Source of the DNA: Microbacterium hydrocarbonoxydans | Lineage (GTDB): Bacteria > Actinomycetota > Actinomycetes > Actinomycetales > Microbacteriaceae | DNA length: 64,000 nt | NCBI RefSeq assembly: GCF_011752045.1 | Contig: NZ_JAAKXW010000001.1 | Span: 868,001-932,000 of the forward strand | Reading direction: 5' to 3' | Shown: piece by piece, positions 57,653 to 64,000 of the stretch | How the letters are laid out: every line of letters starts with the position of its first letter | Numbering within the stretch: the first letter of the stretch is position 1 | Made by a program: the position numbers and the translations under genes | Notes under the pieces: generated by a model | Database searches by the model: none | What the model was told of the DNA's origin: nothing | The model's input: the letters and a program-made list of their open reading frames with translations, nothing else

Positions 57653-59314
57653 CTACTTCGCGGGACGCAGATGCGTCAGGATGACCGCGGAGGCGGTGGA
57701 CAGGTACGGCAGCGGGGCCGCGTACATGTCGTCCTCGGTGGGCCAGCCGGTGAAGTCCGCGGTGTTGAAGAACGACTGGGATGCGTTCAGCACGACGGGG
57801 ATGTAGGGCAGATCGCGGGCGATCTCGCCCTGGATGGTCGCGTAGGCGTCCTTCTTGATCGCCTCGTCCTGCGTGGCGCCGGCGGCCGCGACCGCCTCGT
57901 CGACCACCGGATTCGTGTACCGGGCGTAGTTCTGTCCGCTGCTGGGCATCTCGCCCACCTTCGCCGTCGCGGCCGTCGCGAAGTACTGGTCGTAGTTCGA
58001 GAACGGATCGGCGACGAGGGACTGCGTGAGGCCGTAGAGGGCCAGCTGGAACTCGCCGTTCGAGACCGGCGTCCAGTACTCGGCCTCGGACACGGTGCGG
58101 GCGTTCACGCGGATGCCGGCCTCCGCGGCCTGGGCGCTGATGAGCTTCGCCGCATCGTTGTAGTCGGTCCATCCGTCGGGCGAGAACAGGTCGAGCTCGA
58201 TGGCGACGCCGTCCTTTCCGTAGAAGCCCTCGCCGTCCTTCGTGTAGCCCGCGGCCTCGAGGACCGCGGCCGCCGCCTCGGCATCCGCCTCCTGCGGGCT
58301 CGTCGCGAGTTCCGGATCCGCCAGCCACTTCTCGTCGCGCGGCAGGAGCGCGAAGCTCGGCGACGCCTCGCCGGAGAGACCGGCGAAGGCCTTGTCGCTG
58401 ATCGCGCCGCGGTCGATGGCGAGGTTGAGGGCCTGCCGCACCGCCGGATCCGTCTGCGCTCCCTCGCAGCCGAGAGTCGCATCGGCGCAGGTCATGATGA
58501 CCGTCGGGTCCTGCTGCTGGTTCATCGTGCTGATCCGGCCGTTCGCGGTGACGCCGTCCGGGTTGGCGATGAACTGGCCGACCCAGTCGAGCTTGCCTGT
58601 CTTCAGCAGGTCCTCGGAGGACTGGTTCGAGTCGATGCCGACGTCCTGGACCTCCTTGACGTCCGGCTCGCCCTCGCGGAACAGCGGGTTCGCCTCGAGG
58701 GTGTACGCGGCGTCGGTGAACGCCTTGAGCTTGTAAGGACCGGAGCCGACCGGGTTCGGGTTCGTCTCCGACATGTAGTCCTCGATCCCCTCCCAGACGT
58801 GCTCGGGCACGATCCAGGTCGACCCGAGGATGAGCGACGCTGCGGTGAACTTGGGGGTCGAGTAGGTGACGACGACGGTGGTGGCGTCGGTCGCCTCCGC
58901 CGACAGCATGTCAGGATCGAGGTTCGATCCGTAGCCGAGGCTGAACGCGACGTCCTCGGCGGTGAGGTCCTTGTCGTCGCTCCATTTGAGGTCCGGCTTG
59001 ATCCTGATGGTGAGGACGGTGCCGTCCTCGCTGAACTCGTAGGCGTCGCCGATGAGTCCCACCGGCTCGTCGGACGAGAGCTGGTTGAAGAAGAACAGGG
59101 GCTCGTAGATCGCGCCGAAGGTCAGGTGTGTGGCGGTGTCGACGGCGAACGGGTTGAAGTTGTTGGCGATGGGGGTCATCGATCCCGACCAGATCCGCAG
59201 CGGGCGGTCCGCTCCGGACGCGGCGGGCGCGGGGGTGCAGCCGCCCAGGGTCAGTGCGAGCGCGGCGGCGCCGGCGACGAGAGGAAGGGCCTTCCTCCAG
59301 TGGTTGTCGTGCAT
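57653..59314 (-). CDS. ABC importer substrate-binding lipoprotein (SBP_bac_5)
   Basis: A 553-residue lipoprotein: signal peptide with lipobox LGGC (Cys26), then an SBP_bac_5 domain (ATHLTFGAIYEPLFFFNQLS, YEFSEDGTVLTIRIKPDLKWSDDKDLTAEDVAFSL). Members of this family import peptides but in actinobacteria and thermophiles also cello- and other oligosaccharides; the GH4 gene in the operon favours a sugar here. The ATG at 59314 is chosen over an open frame reaching back to 59422 because it gives the signal peptide. Three AAAG/CTTT palindromes lie 77-131 bp upstream. Confidence 0.92.
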   Translation of the reverse strand: MHDNHWRKALPLVAGAAALALTLGGCTPAPAASGADRPLRIWSGSMTPIANNFNPFAVDTATHLTFGAIYEPLFFFNQLSSDEPVGLIGDAYEFSEDGTVLTIRIKPDLKWSDDKDLTAEDVAFSLGYGSNLDPDMLSAEATDATTVVVTYSTPKFTAASLILGSTWIVPEHVWEGIEDYMSETNPNPVGSGPYKLKAFTDAAYTLEANPLFREGEPDVKEVQDVGIDSNQSSEDLLKTGKLDWVGQFIANPDGVTANGRISTMNQQQDPTVIMTCADATLGCEGAQTDPAVRQALNLAIDRGAISDKAFAGLSGEASPSFALLPRDEKWLADPELATSPQEADAEAAAAVLEAAGYTKDGEGFYGKDGVAIELDLFSPDGWTDYNDAAKLISAQAAEAGIRVNARTVSEAEYWTPVSNGEFQLALYGLTQSLVADPFSNYDQYFATAATAKVGEMPSSGQNYARYTNPVVDEAVAAAGATQDEAIKKDAYATIQGEIARDLPYIPVVLNASQSFFNTADFTGWPTEDDMYAAPLPYLSTASAVILTHLRPAK

Positions 59315-59390
59315 GGGGAACCTCGTCTCAAGGGCTTCGTTGCTTTGGTCGAGCAAGGACGGACGGGGTCCGCCTCGAAGCGAGGTTATA

Positions 59391-59445
59391 GTAAAGGTTC
59401 TTTCCGGTAAAGACCTTTCCAATTATTTTGTAAAGAATCTTTTCC
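59391..59445. promoter_or_regulatory. Three AAAG-n-CTTT palindromes, candidate ROK operators
   Basis: On the minus strand the sites read GGAAAGAACCTTTAC (59391-59405), GGAAAGGTCTTTAC (59407-59420) and GGAAAAGATTCTTTAC (59430-59445): the same GGAAAG / CTTTAC halves with 2-4 bp between. A TATAAC -10-like box follows at 59385-59390. The third site lies inside the 3' end of the APC permease gene. The AT content is far above the surroundings. Confidence 0.65.
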
Positions 59446-60721
59446 TGATACGGCGCGCGACCGTGACGAGCACGGCTGCAGCGGCGAGCAGGGCGGCGAC
59501 GAGGAGGGCGGATGCCGCGAGCAGGAGCAGCCCCGCGCAGAGGACCGCCGCCACGATGGCCGTCCACCAGCCGAGGGTGCCCCGGTCTAGGATGCGGATG
59601 GCGGCGACCATCCCGAGCGCGTAGATCGCGACCATGCTCGCCGTGTGCACGAGGATGAACGGCTGGAGGTCCATCCCGGTGAGGAACAGGACGAGGAAGT
59701 AGGCCGACGCGACGGAGGCCGTGAGCAGGAGCGCCCGGCGCGGCACCTCCCCGCTCCTCGCCCCGCGCGCGAACCACGCGGGGAGGTCGCCGGCGGCCGC
59801 GAGCGAGGCGCCGAGCTTGCCGAACGCCCCGAGGTAGACGTTGAGCACCCCGACGGCGACGATCGCCGCGACGGCGCCGATCATCGCGGGCGCAGCGCCG
59901 GGCGCCCCACGGGCGGCGAGGTCGAGCAGCACCACGTCACCTTCTCCTGCCTGCTCCCCCAGCGCCCCGACCGTGACGATCTGCAGGGCGAGATAGGCCG
60001 CCCCGGAGAGCACGAGCGTGATAGCGGTGGCGATAGGGATGACCCGCCGCGGATGCGCGAACTCGCCGGAGATGTGCGTGCCTACCTCCCAGCCTGCGAA
60101 CGCCCACACGAACATCACGACGGCGGTCCCGACACCGCCCCATCCGTACGGGAGGAACGGCGTGAAGCTGTCGATCTCCACGGCCGGGGCCGCCAGCGCG
60201 ACCACCACGACGACGACGACGACGAGCAGGAGCCCCGTGAGCACCAGCTGAAGCCACCCCGCGACGCGGACGCCGAACATGTTCACCCCGAGCGGCGCGA
60301 TGAAGAAGGCGAGGGCCAGCGCGGGCACTGCGGCTCTGGCGATGCCGAGCACGGCGGCCGTGTACTGCGCGCCGAGCATCGCGACGACCGGACCGCCGGC
60401 GGAGACGCCGAAGAGGAACCAGTAGCCGGCGGCCCTCGCCGCGGTGTCGCCGAGAGCCCTGCGGACGTAGCTCGCCACACCGCCCGCATCCGGATACCGG
60501 GCGGCGAGGATCGCGAACGTCGACGCCAGCGGGATGGCGAGCAGCGTGACCGCCGCGACGGAGACGAGGCTCGCCGGACCGGCAGCGCGCGCCGCAAGAC
60601 CGGGGAGCACCAGCAGCCCGGTGCCGAGCACGGAGGCGAGGTACAGCGCCACGCCCTGCAGCAGGCCGAGGCCCCGCACCGGCCGGGTCGTCGTCGCAGT
60701 CACCCGCTCATACTGCGGCAT
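59423..60721 (-). CDS. APC-superfamily amino-acid permease (YjeH-like)
   Basis: A 432-residue, about 12-helix transporter: first helix VALYLASVLGTGLLVLPGLAARAAGPA holds the GS/TG-L unwound motif of APC transporters, and FVWAFAGWEVGTHISGEFAHPRRVIPIA matches helix 6 (F-x-G-W-E). It resembles YjeH-type methionine/branched-chain amino-acid exporters. The last codons run into the operator region of the next operon, so transcription into the SBP gene may be regulated there. ATG at 60721. Confidence 0.87.
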   Translation of the reverse strand: MPQYERVTATTTRPVRGLGLLQGVALYLASVLGTGLLVLPGLAARAAGPASLVSVAAVTLLAIPLASTFAILAARYPDAGGVASYVRRALGDTAARAAGYWFLFGVSAGGPVVAMLGAQYTAAVLGIARAAVPALALAFFIAPLGVNMFGVRVAGWLQLVLTGLLLVVVVVVVVALAAPAVEIDSFTPFLPYGWGGVGTAVVMFVWAFAGWEVGTHISGEFAHPRRVIPIATAITLVLSGAAYLALQIVTVGALGEQAGEGDVVLLDLAARGAPGAAPAMIGAVAAIVAVGVLNVYLGAFGKLGASLAAAGDLPAWFARGARSGEVPRRALLLTASVASAYFLVLFLTGMDLQPFILVHTASMVAIYALGMVAAIRILDRGTLGWWTAIVAAVLCAGLLLLAASALLVAALLAAAAVLVTVARRIRKRFFTK

Positions 60722-60755
60722 GCCGCCGGCACCCTGTCAGGGCCCCGACCGCCAA

Positions 60756-60775
60756 TGTCCGACGCTTCTCGGACA
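60756..60775 (-). terminator. Short hairpin between the Eis-like and APC genes
   Basis: TGTCCGA (60756-60762) and TCGGACA (60769-60775) form a 7-bp stem with a 6-nt loop, 16 bp after the Eis-like stop. It may be a weak terminator or an operator. Confidence 0.4.
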
Positions 60776-60791
60776 GGTCTGCGACTGCGCG

Positions 60792-62096
60792 TCAGTACCA
60801 GATGTCGAGCGACGGGACCGGGTACGACGCGAAGGCGCGGTCGAGCGCGTCGACGGTCGCCGCATCCGCGCCGATGCGCCCGGCTGCGTGCAGCGTCGCC
60901 GCCCTGACGCCGCCCAGGTAGAGGCTGGACAGGTCGGCGACGCCGAGCAGCACGTCCGGCTCCGCACCGGTTGCCCGCTCCGCCGTCGCAGCCCCGGTGC
61001 CGTCGACACGCAGCCTCCAGTCCCCGGCCGCGAACCCCAGCGGGTCGCTCACCCGGATCACGAGATCGAGCGGCGCCGCGTAGCGGCGCGCGACGAGCGC
61101 GGCGGGCACATCGAGGATCCGGAGCCAGCCGTGGTCGTGCTCGGTCTTCGTCACGCCGCGCGGGTCGGCGACCAGCCACGGCAGCGGATCGTCGAGCGCC
61201 CGGAGCCCTGCGTCGACCTCGTCCACGAGGTCGTGCTGCAGGGCGAAGCGCCACAGAGCGGCGAGCGCGTCGGACGTCTCCGCCACCAGCATGCGGATGT
61301 GCATTCCGAATCGGAAGGTGCCGTCCTTCTCGCTGAGCGTGTAGGCGAGCGCGCCGCGGAGCTCCCCCGCCTGGTCGAGATAGCGGACGCCGCGCACCCG
61401 GTCCCGGTCGGCGTCGGACGGCGAGAGGCCGGCGAAGCCCTGCCATCTCCCCGTCCAGCCGGGAATCTGGCCCGGGCGCGTGCGCCGGACGCGCTCGTGC
61501 ACAGTGCCGAGATCGGCCGCGAGCTCCTCCTTCGCGACGAACTCGACGCGGCCGTCGGGCGACGGGCCCGACCAGCCCGCGCGACGCGTGTCGATCGCGA
61601 GACGCGTCACCGGGACGGCCGGCCCGAAGCCGTAGCGCCCGTAGATCGTGGCCTCCGAGACCGTGAGACCGGCCATCGGCACGCCCGCCTCAGCTGCCGC
61701 ACGGAGCTCACCCTCGAGGAGCGCCCGCGCGATGCCGCGACGGCGGTGGGTCGCAGCGACGGTGACCACGCTGATCGCCCACATCCCGATCTCGGCGCCG
61801 CCCGGAACGGTCAGCGGCGTGACCCAGGAGTTCGTCGTCGCCACCGGAAGGGCCTCGGCGGCCGCACCGGCCTCGTAGACGCCGACGTTGCGGCGCGCCT
61901 CGAAGGGGGCGCGACCGTGCTCCACGGCCTCCGCAGTCGGCTCAGCGCCGAGGAAGCCGCGCGACACCGCCCGCTGGAACGCCGTGGCGCGGGTCGCGTC
62001 CGCGACGTCGACGACCCGGTACTCCAGCCCGTCATCGGCGAGTCTCGTCGCGGAGGTCGGGTCGGCGGAGACATCCCTGGCATCGATGAAGGTCAT
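60792..62096 (-). CDS. Eis-like GNAT acetyltransferase
   Basis: A 434-residue protein of the Eis family (two GNAT-like domains plus a C-terminal SCP2-like domain), which acetylate multiple amines of aminoglycosides and peptides. VVTVAATHRRRGIARALLEGELRAAAEAG is the acetyl-CoA loop; EATIYGRYGFGPA contains the catalytic-Tyr region, and the chain ends in DIWY with a free aromatic C-terminus near the site of the catalytic C-terminal carboxylate of Eis. Natural substrate unknown. ATG at 62096; 58 bp from the RsrA-like stop. Confidence 0.88.
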   Translation of the reverse strand: MTFIDARDVSADPTSATRLADDGLEYRVVDVADATRATAFQRAVSRGFLGAEPTAEAVEHGRAPFEARRNVGVYEAGAAAEALPVATTNSWVTPLTVPGGAEIGMWAISVVTVAATHRRRGIARALLEGELRAAAEAGVPMAGLTVSEATIYGRYGFGPAVPVTRLAIDTRRAGWSGPSPDGRVEFVAKEELAADLGTVHERVRRTRPGQIPGWTGRWQGFAGLSPSDADRDRVRGVRYLDQAGELRGALAYTLSEKDGTFRFGMHIRMLVAETSDALAALWRFALQHDLVDEVDAGLRALDDPLPWLVADPRGVTKTEHDHGWLRILDVPAALVARRYAAPLDLVIRVSDPLGFAAGDWRLRVDGTGAATAERATGAEPDVLLGVADLSSLYLGGVRAATLHAAGRIGADAATVDALDRAFASYPVPSLDIWY

Positions 62097-62154
62097 GCCC
62101 CCACCCTAATCAGACGGCGGACGTCCCCGTGGCGCGAGCGCCCCCGCGATGTGC

Positions 62155-62400
62155 TCAGTGCTGGGCGGCCTGCACCTGGCGCAGGCGCGCGAACACCTGG
62201 TCGCGGAGCTCCTCCGGAGCCGTCTCCTTGCAGGCACGCGCGACGACCTCGGTGAGGGTCTTCGCCACGAGCGCCTCGTCACGGCACGACGGGCAGTTCT
62301 CCAGATGCTCGCGGATCTCGGTGTGCTCGGTCTTGCAGACCTCGTTGCGGAGGTATTCCTCCAGATCCTGACGGGCCTTGGCGCAGCCGCAGTCGCTCAT
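62155..62400 (-). CDS. rsrA: Zinc anti-sigma factor of the RsrA type
   Basis: An 81-residue zinc-associated anti-sigma protein: Cys4, Cys6, Cys22, then the ZAS motif HLENCPSC (His32-x3-Cys36-x2-Cys39). RsrA holds SigR under reducing conditions and releases it when thiols form disulfides, the mycothiol stress switch of actinobacteria. The start ATG overlaps the sigma gene stop (ATGA), so the pair is translationally coupled. Confidence 0.93.
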   Translation of the reverse strand: MSDCGCAKARQDLEEYLRNEVCKTEHTEIREHLENCPSCRDEALVAKTLTEVVARACKETAPEELRDQVFARLRQVQAAQH

Positions 62401-63059
62401 TTCCTGCTCCCTGGTTCTGCCGCGGCGATGCCCCGCTCGGCGGCGTAGTCTGCCAACAGCTCCCGCAGCATCCGCCTGCCACGGTGCAGGCGGCTCATCA
62501 CGGTGCCGATGGGCGTCTTCATGATGTCGGCGATCTCCTGGTAGGCGAATCCCTCGACGTCGGCGAGGTACACCGCCAGGCGGAAGTCCTCCGGAACGGC
62601 CTGCAGGGCGTCCTTCACGACGGATGCCGGCATCCGATCGATCGCCTCCGCCTCGGCCGAGCGGCTGTGCGAGGCCGTGGTCGACTCCGCGCCGCCCAGC
62701 TGCCAGTCCTCGAGCTCGTCGATCGTGCCCTGGAAGGGCTCGCGCTGCTTCTTGCGATAGATGTTGATGTAGGTGTTGGTGAGGATCCGGTAGAGCCACG
62801 CCTTGAGGTTCGTGCCCTGCGAGAACGTCGCCCAGGAGCCGTACGCCTTCACGAACGTCTCCTGCACGAGGTCCGCGGCGTCGGCAGGGTTGCGGGTCAT
62901 GCGCATGGCGGCGGCGTAGAGCTGATCCATGAACGGGATCGCCTGCTCCTCGAACTCGCGTCGAGGGTCGCTGACCGTGTCTGCGGTTACGGTGTCATCC
63001 ATCACCGGCCAGTCTAGGCCGCTGAGGTCCACAGCCTCGCGTTCCAGCGTGGCGAGCAT
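62397..63059 (-). CDS. sigR: ECF sigma factor of the SigR/SigH type
   Basis: A 220-residue group-4 sigma factor: sigma-2 (about 37-105; [62 protein letters not shown]) and sigma-4 (about 150-205; [42 protein letters not shown]). It would direct thiol-stress genes. The ATG at 63059 follows GAGGAGAG; ATG 63002 is a shorter alternative. Co-transcribed with rsrA. No GGGAAT/GTT-type SigR promoter is evident just upstream. Confidence 0.93.
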   Translation of the reverse strand: MLATLEREAVDLSGLDWPVMDDTVTADTVSDPRREFEEQAIPFMDQLYAAAMRMTRNPADAADLVQETFVKAYGSWATFSQGTNLKAWLYRILTNTYINIYRKKQREPFQGTIDELEDWQLGGAESTTASHSRSAEAEAIDRMPASVVKDALQAVPEDFRLAVYLADVEGFAYQEIADIMKTPIGTVMSRLHRGRRMLRELLADYAAERGIAAAEPGSRK

Positions 63060-63130
63060 GCTCTCTCCTCGGGGGTGCGGCCGCGCCTTTTCGGTCGGCG
63101 GACCGCTCGTCTTTACTAAGGTGGAAACCG

Positions 63131-64000
63131 ATGAGCGTCAACAGGTATTCCCCCTCCCCTGTCCAGGGCGCCTACACCGCGCCCACCGCCTCCGGGGCCG
63201 TGCACGCCACCGTCACGATCCCCGGCTCCAAGTCGCTGACGAATCGCGAGCTCATCATCGCCGCGATCGCCGACGGCCCCGGCCGGCTGATCGCCCCGCT
63301 GCACTCCGACGATTCCCGCCGCATGGTCGACGCCCTGCGCGCCCTCGGCGTCGGCATCGAGGAGGTCGACGGCGACGGCGAGTTCGGCCCCGACCTCGTG
63401 GTGACGCCGGCGAAGCTCCTCGGCGGCACCACGGTCGACTGCGGTCAGGCCGGCACCGTGATGCGGTTCATCGCCCCGCTCGCCGGACTCTCGCAGCACG
63501 ACGTGCACCTGACCGCGCACGAGACGGCGCTGCACCGACCCATGGGCGGGCTGATCAGCGCGCTGCGTGATCTCGGCGTCGACATCGACGACGAGGGCAC
63601 CTGGGCTCTGCCGTTCACGATCCGCGGCCACGGCCGCATCCGCGGGGGCCGGATCGAGATCGACGCCTCCGCCTCCAGCCAGTTCGTCTCCGGACTCCTG
63701 CTGGCCGCCCCGCGCTTCGACGTCGGCCTGCACCTCGTGCACACGGGCACGCACCTGCCGAGCCTGCCGCACATCGACATGACCATCGAGGCGCTCAGCC
63801 GCCGCGGCATCCGCATCGAGCGCCCCGGCGTCGGCGAGTGGCTCGTCGAGGCGGGCGTGCCGCGCGCCAAGGAGATCGCGATCGAACCCGACCTCTCCAA
63901 CGCCGCGCCGTTCCTCGCCGCCGCGCTGGTCACCGGAGGCTCCGTGTCCGTCACCGGGTGGCCGGTGCACTCCACTCAGCCCGGCCACCTGCTGCCGGAG
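63131..64000 (+). CDS. aroA: EPSP synthase (3-phosphoshikimate 1-carboxyvinyltransferase), partial
   Basis: The first 290 codons of AroA, which transfers enolpyruvate from PEP to shikimate-3-phosphate. The reading frame continues without a stop to the window edge. Visible motifs: [16 protein letters not shown] (the PEP-phosphate lysine region), [16 protein letters not shown] (the GTMRF/R-x-R region), HRPMGGL, and [23 protein letters not shown] at 63131 follows AAGGTGG. Divergent from sigR with 71 bp between, a recurrent neighbourhood in actinobacteria. A TTTACTAA -10-like box lies about 15 bp upstream. Confidence 0.95.
   Translation, partial: MSVNRYSPSPVQGAYTAPTASGAVHATVTIPGSKSLTNRELIIAAIADGPGRLIAPLHSDDSRRMVDALRALGVGIEEVDGDGEFGPDLVVTPAKLLGGTTVDCGQAGTVMRFIAPLAGLSQHDVHLTAHETALHRPMGGLISALRDLGVDIDDEGTWALPFTIRGHGRIRGGRIEIDASASSQFVSGLLLAAPRFDVGLHLVHTGTHLPSLPHIDMTIEALSRRGIRIERPGVGEWLVEAGVPRAKEIAIEPDLSNAAPFLAAALVTGGSVSVTGWPVHSTQPGHLLPE

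Noticed and set aside
59315-59422. Longer start of the substrate-binding protein (to 59422)
   Set aside because: The extra 36 residues would precede the lipoprotein signal peptide and run through the palindromic operator region.
63060-63130. SigR autoregulatory promoter (GGGAAT-N18-GTT) before sigR
   Set aside because: Neither element is found at proper spacing on the minus strand; regulation may use a more distant promoter or none.

Overview
The window is very GC-rich, densely packed actinobacterial chromosome. The gene content points to Microbacteriaceae, most likely Microbacterium or a close relative: an ECF sigma/zinc anti-sigma pair of the SigR/RsrA (mycothiol-type) family, the single-chain 2-oxoglutarate decarboxylase Kgd, a GuaB1-type IMPDH/GMPR protein, a DinB2-type polymerase, DUF3097 and DUF2993 proteins, an Eis-like acetyltransferase, and many GTG starts. 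The genus assignment is inference from gene content; no rRNA or marker search was possible. No insertion sequence, integrase, prophage gene or CRISPR array was seen.

Layout. 1-5.4 kb: the aspartate-family/arginyl cluster on the minus strand (argS, a DUF2993 protein, then lysA and hom), interrupted by a plus-strand YihY/BrkB gene. 5.4-8.7 kb: an SGNH hydrolase, tRNA-Arg(CCG), a small DUF2510 protein, an OhrR-like MarR regulator with a perfect palindromic operator and its MDR reductase, and a RidA protein. 8.7-12.7 kb (minus): DinB2-like polymerase, DUF1304, CPBP protease, TrmB, DUF3097. 12.8-16.9 kb (plus): TPM-domain protein with PspA, then an arginase-fold protein coupled to a small HExxH protein. 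17-18.7 kb (minus): SIP-domain protein behind an iron-box-like site, tyrosine phosphatase, AhpD-like protein. 18.8-24.8 kb (plus): alpha/beta hydrolase and a complete five-gene peptide-type ABC importer. 24.8-26.9 kb (minus): GNAT, Ung, SDR. 27-29.7 kb (plus): metY and metX, the direct-sulfhydrylation route to homocysteine. 29.8-39.8 kb (minus): a 1,137-residue secreted phosphoesterase, GntR regulator, HupE-like protein, Nudix, MFS, thiamine-binding protein, GT87 and NnrD. 39.9-43.4 kb: an Old Yellow Enzyme and two CNNM/CBS proteins. 43.4-45.1 kb: a repeat-rich islet around one AbiEi/DUF559-like gene. 45.1-50.4 kb: GuaB1 and Kgd, divergent. 50.4-59.3 kb (minus): an eight-gene operon with an Opp-type importer, ROK regulator, GH4 glycosidase and BadF-type kinase. 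59.4-64 kb: APC permease, Eis-like GNAT, RsrA, SigR, and divergent aroA running off the end.

How the parts work together. Amino-acid metabolism dominates (lysA/hom, metX/metY, aroA, argS). Redox defence appears several times (OhrR-like module, AhpD-like protein, OYE, SigR/RsrA). The most distinctive metabolic unit is the 50-59 kb operon, which pairs a non-PTS importer with a GH4 enzyme, a family whose many 6-phospho-glycosidase members need phosphorylated substrates, and a sugar-kinase-like gene; three AAAG/CTTT palindromes sit at its promoter. The most unusual non-coding structure is the pair of related short tandem arrays (19 bp and 18 bp periods) on both sides of the AbiEi/DUF559-like gene.
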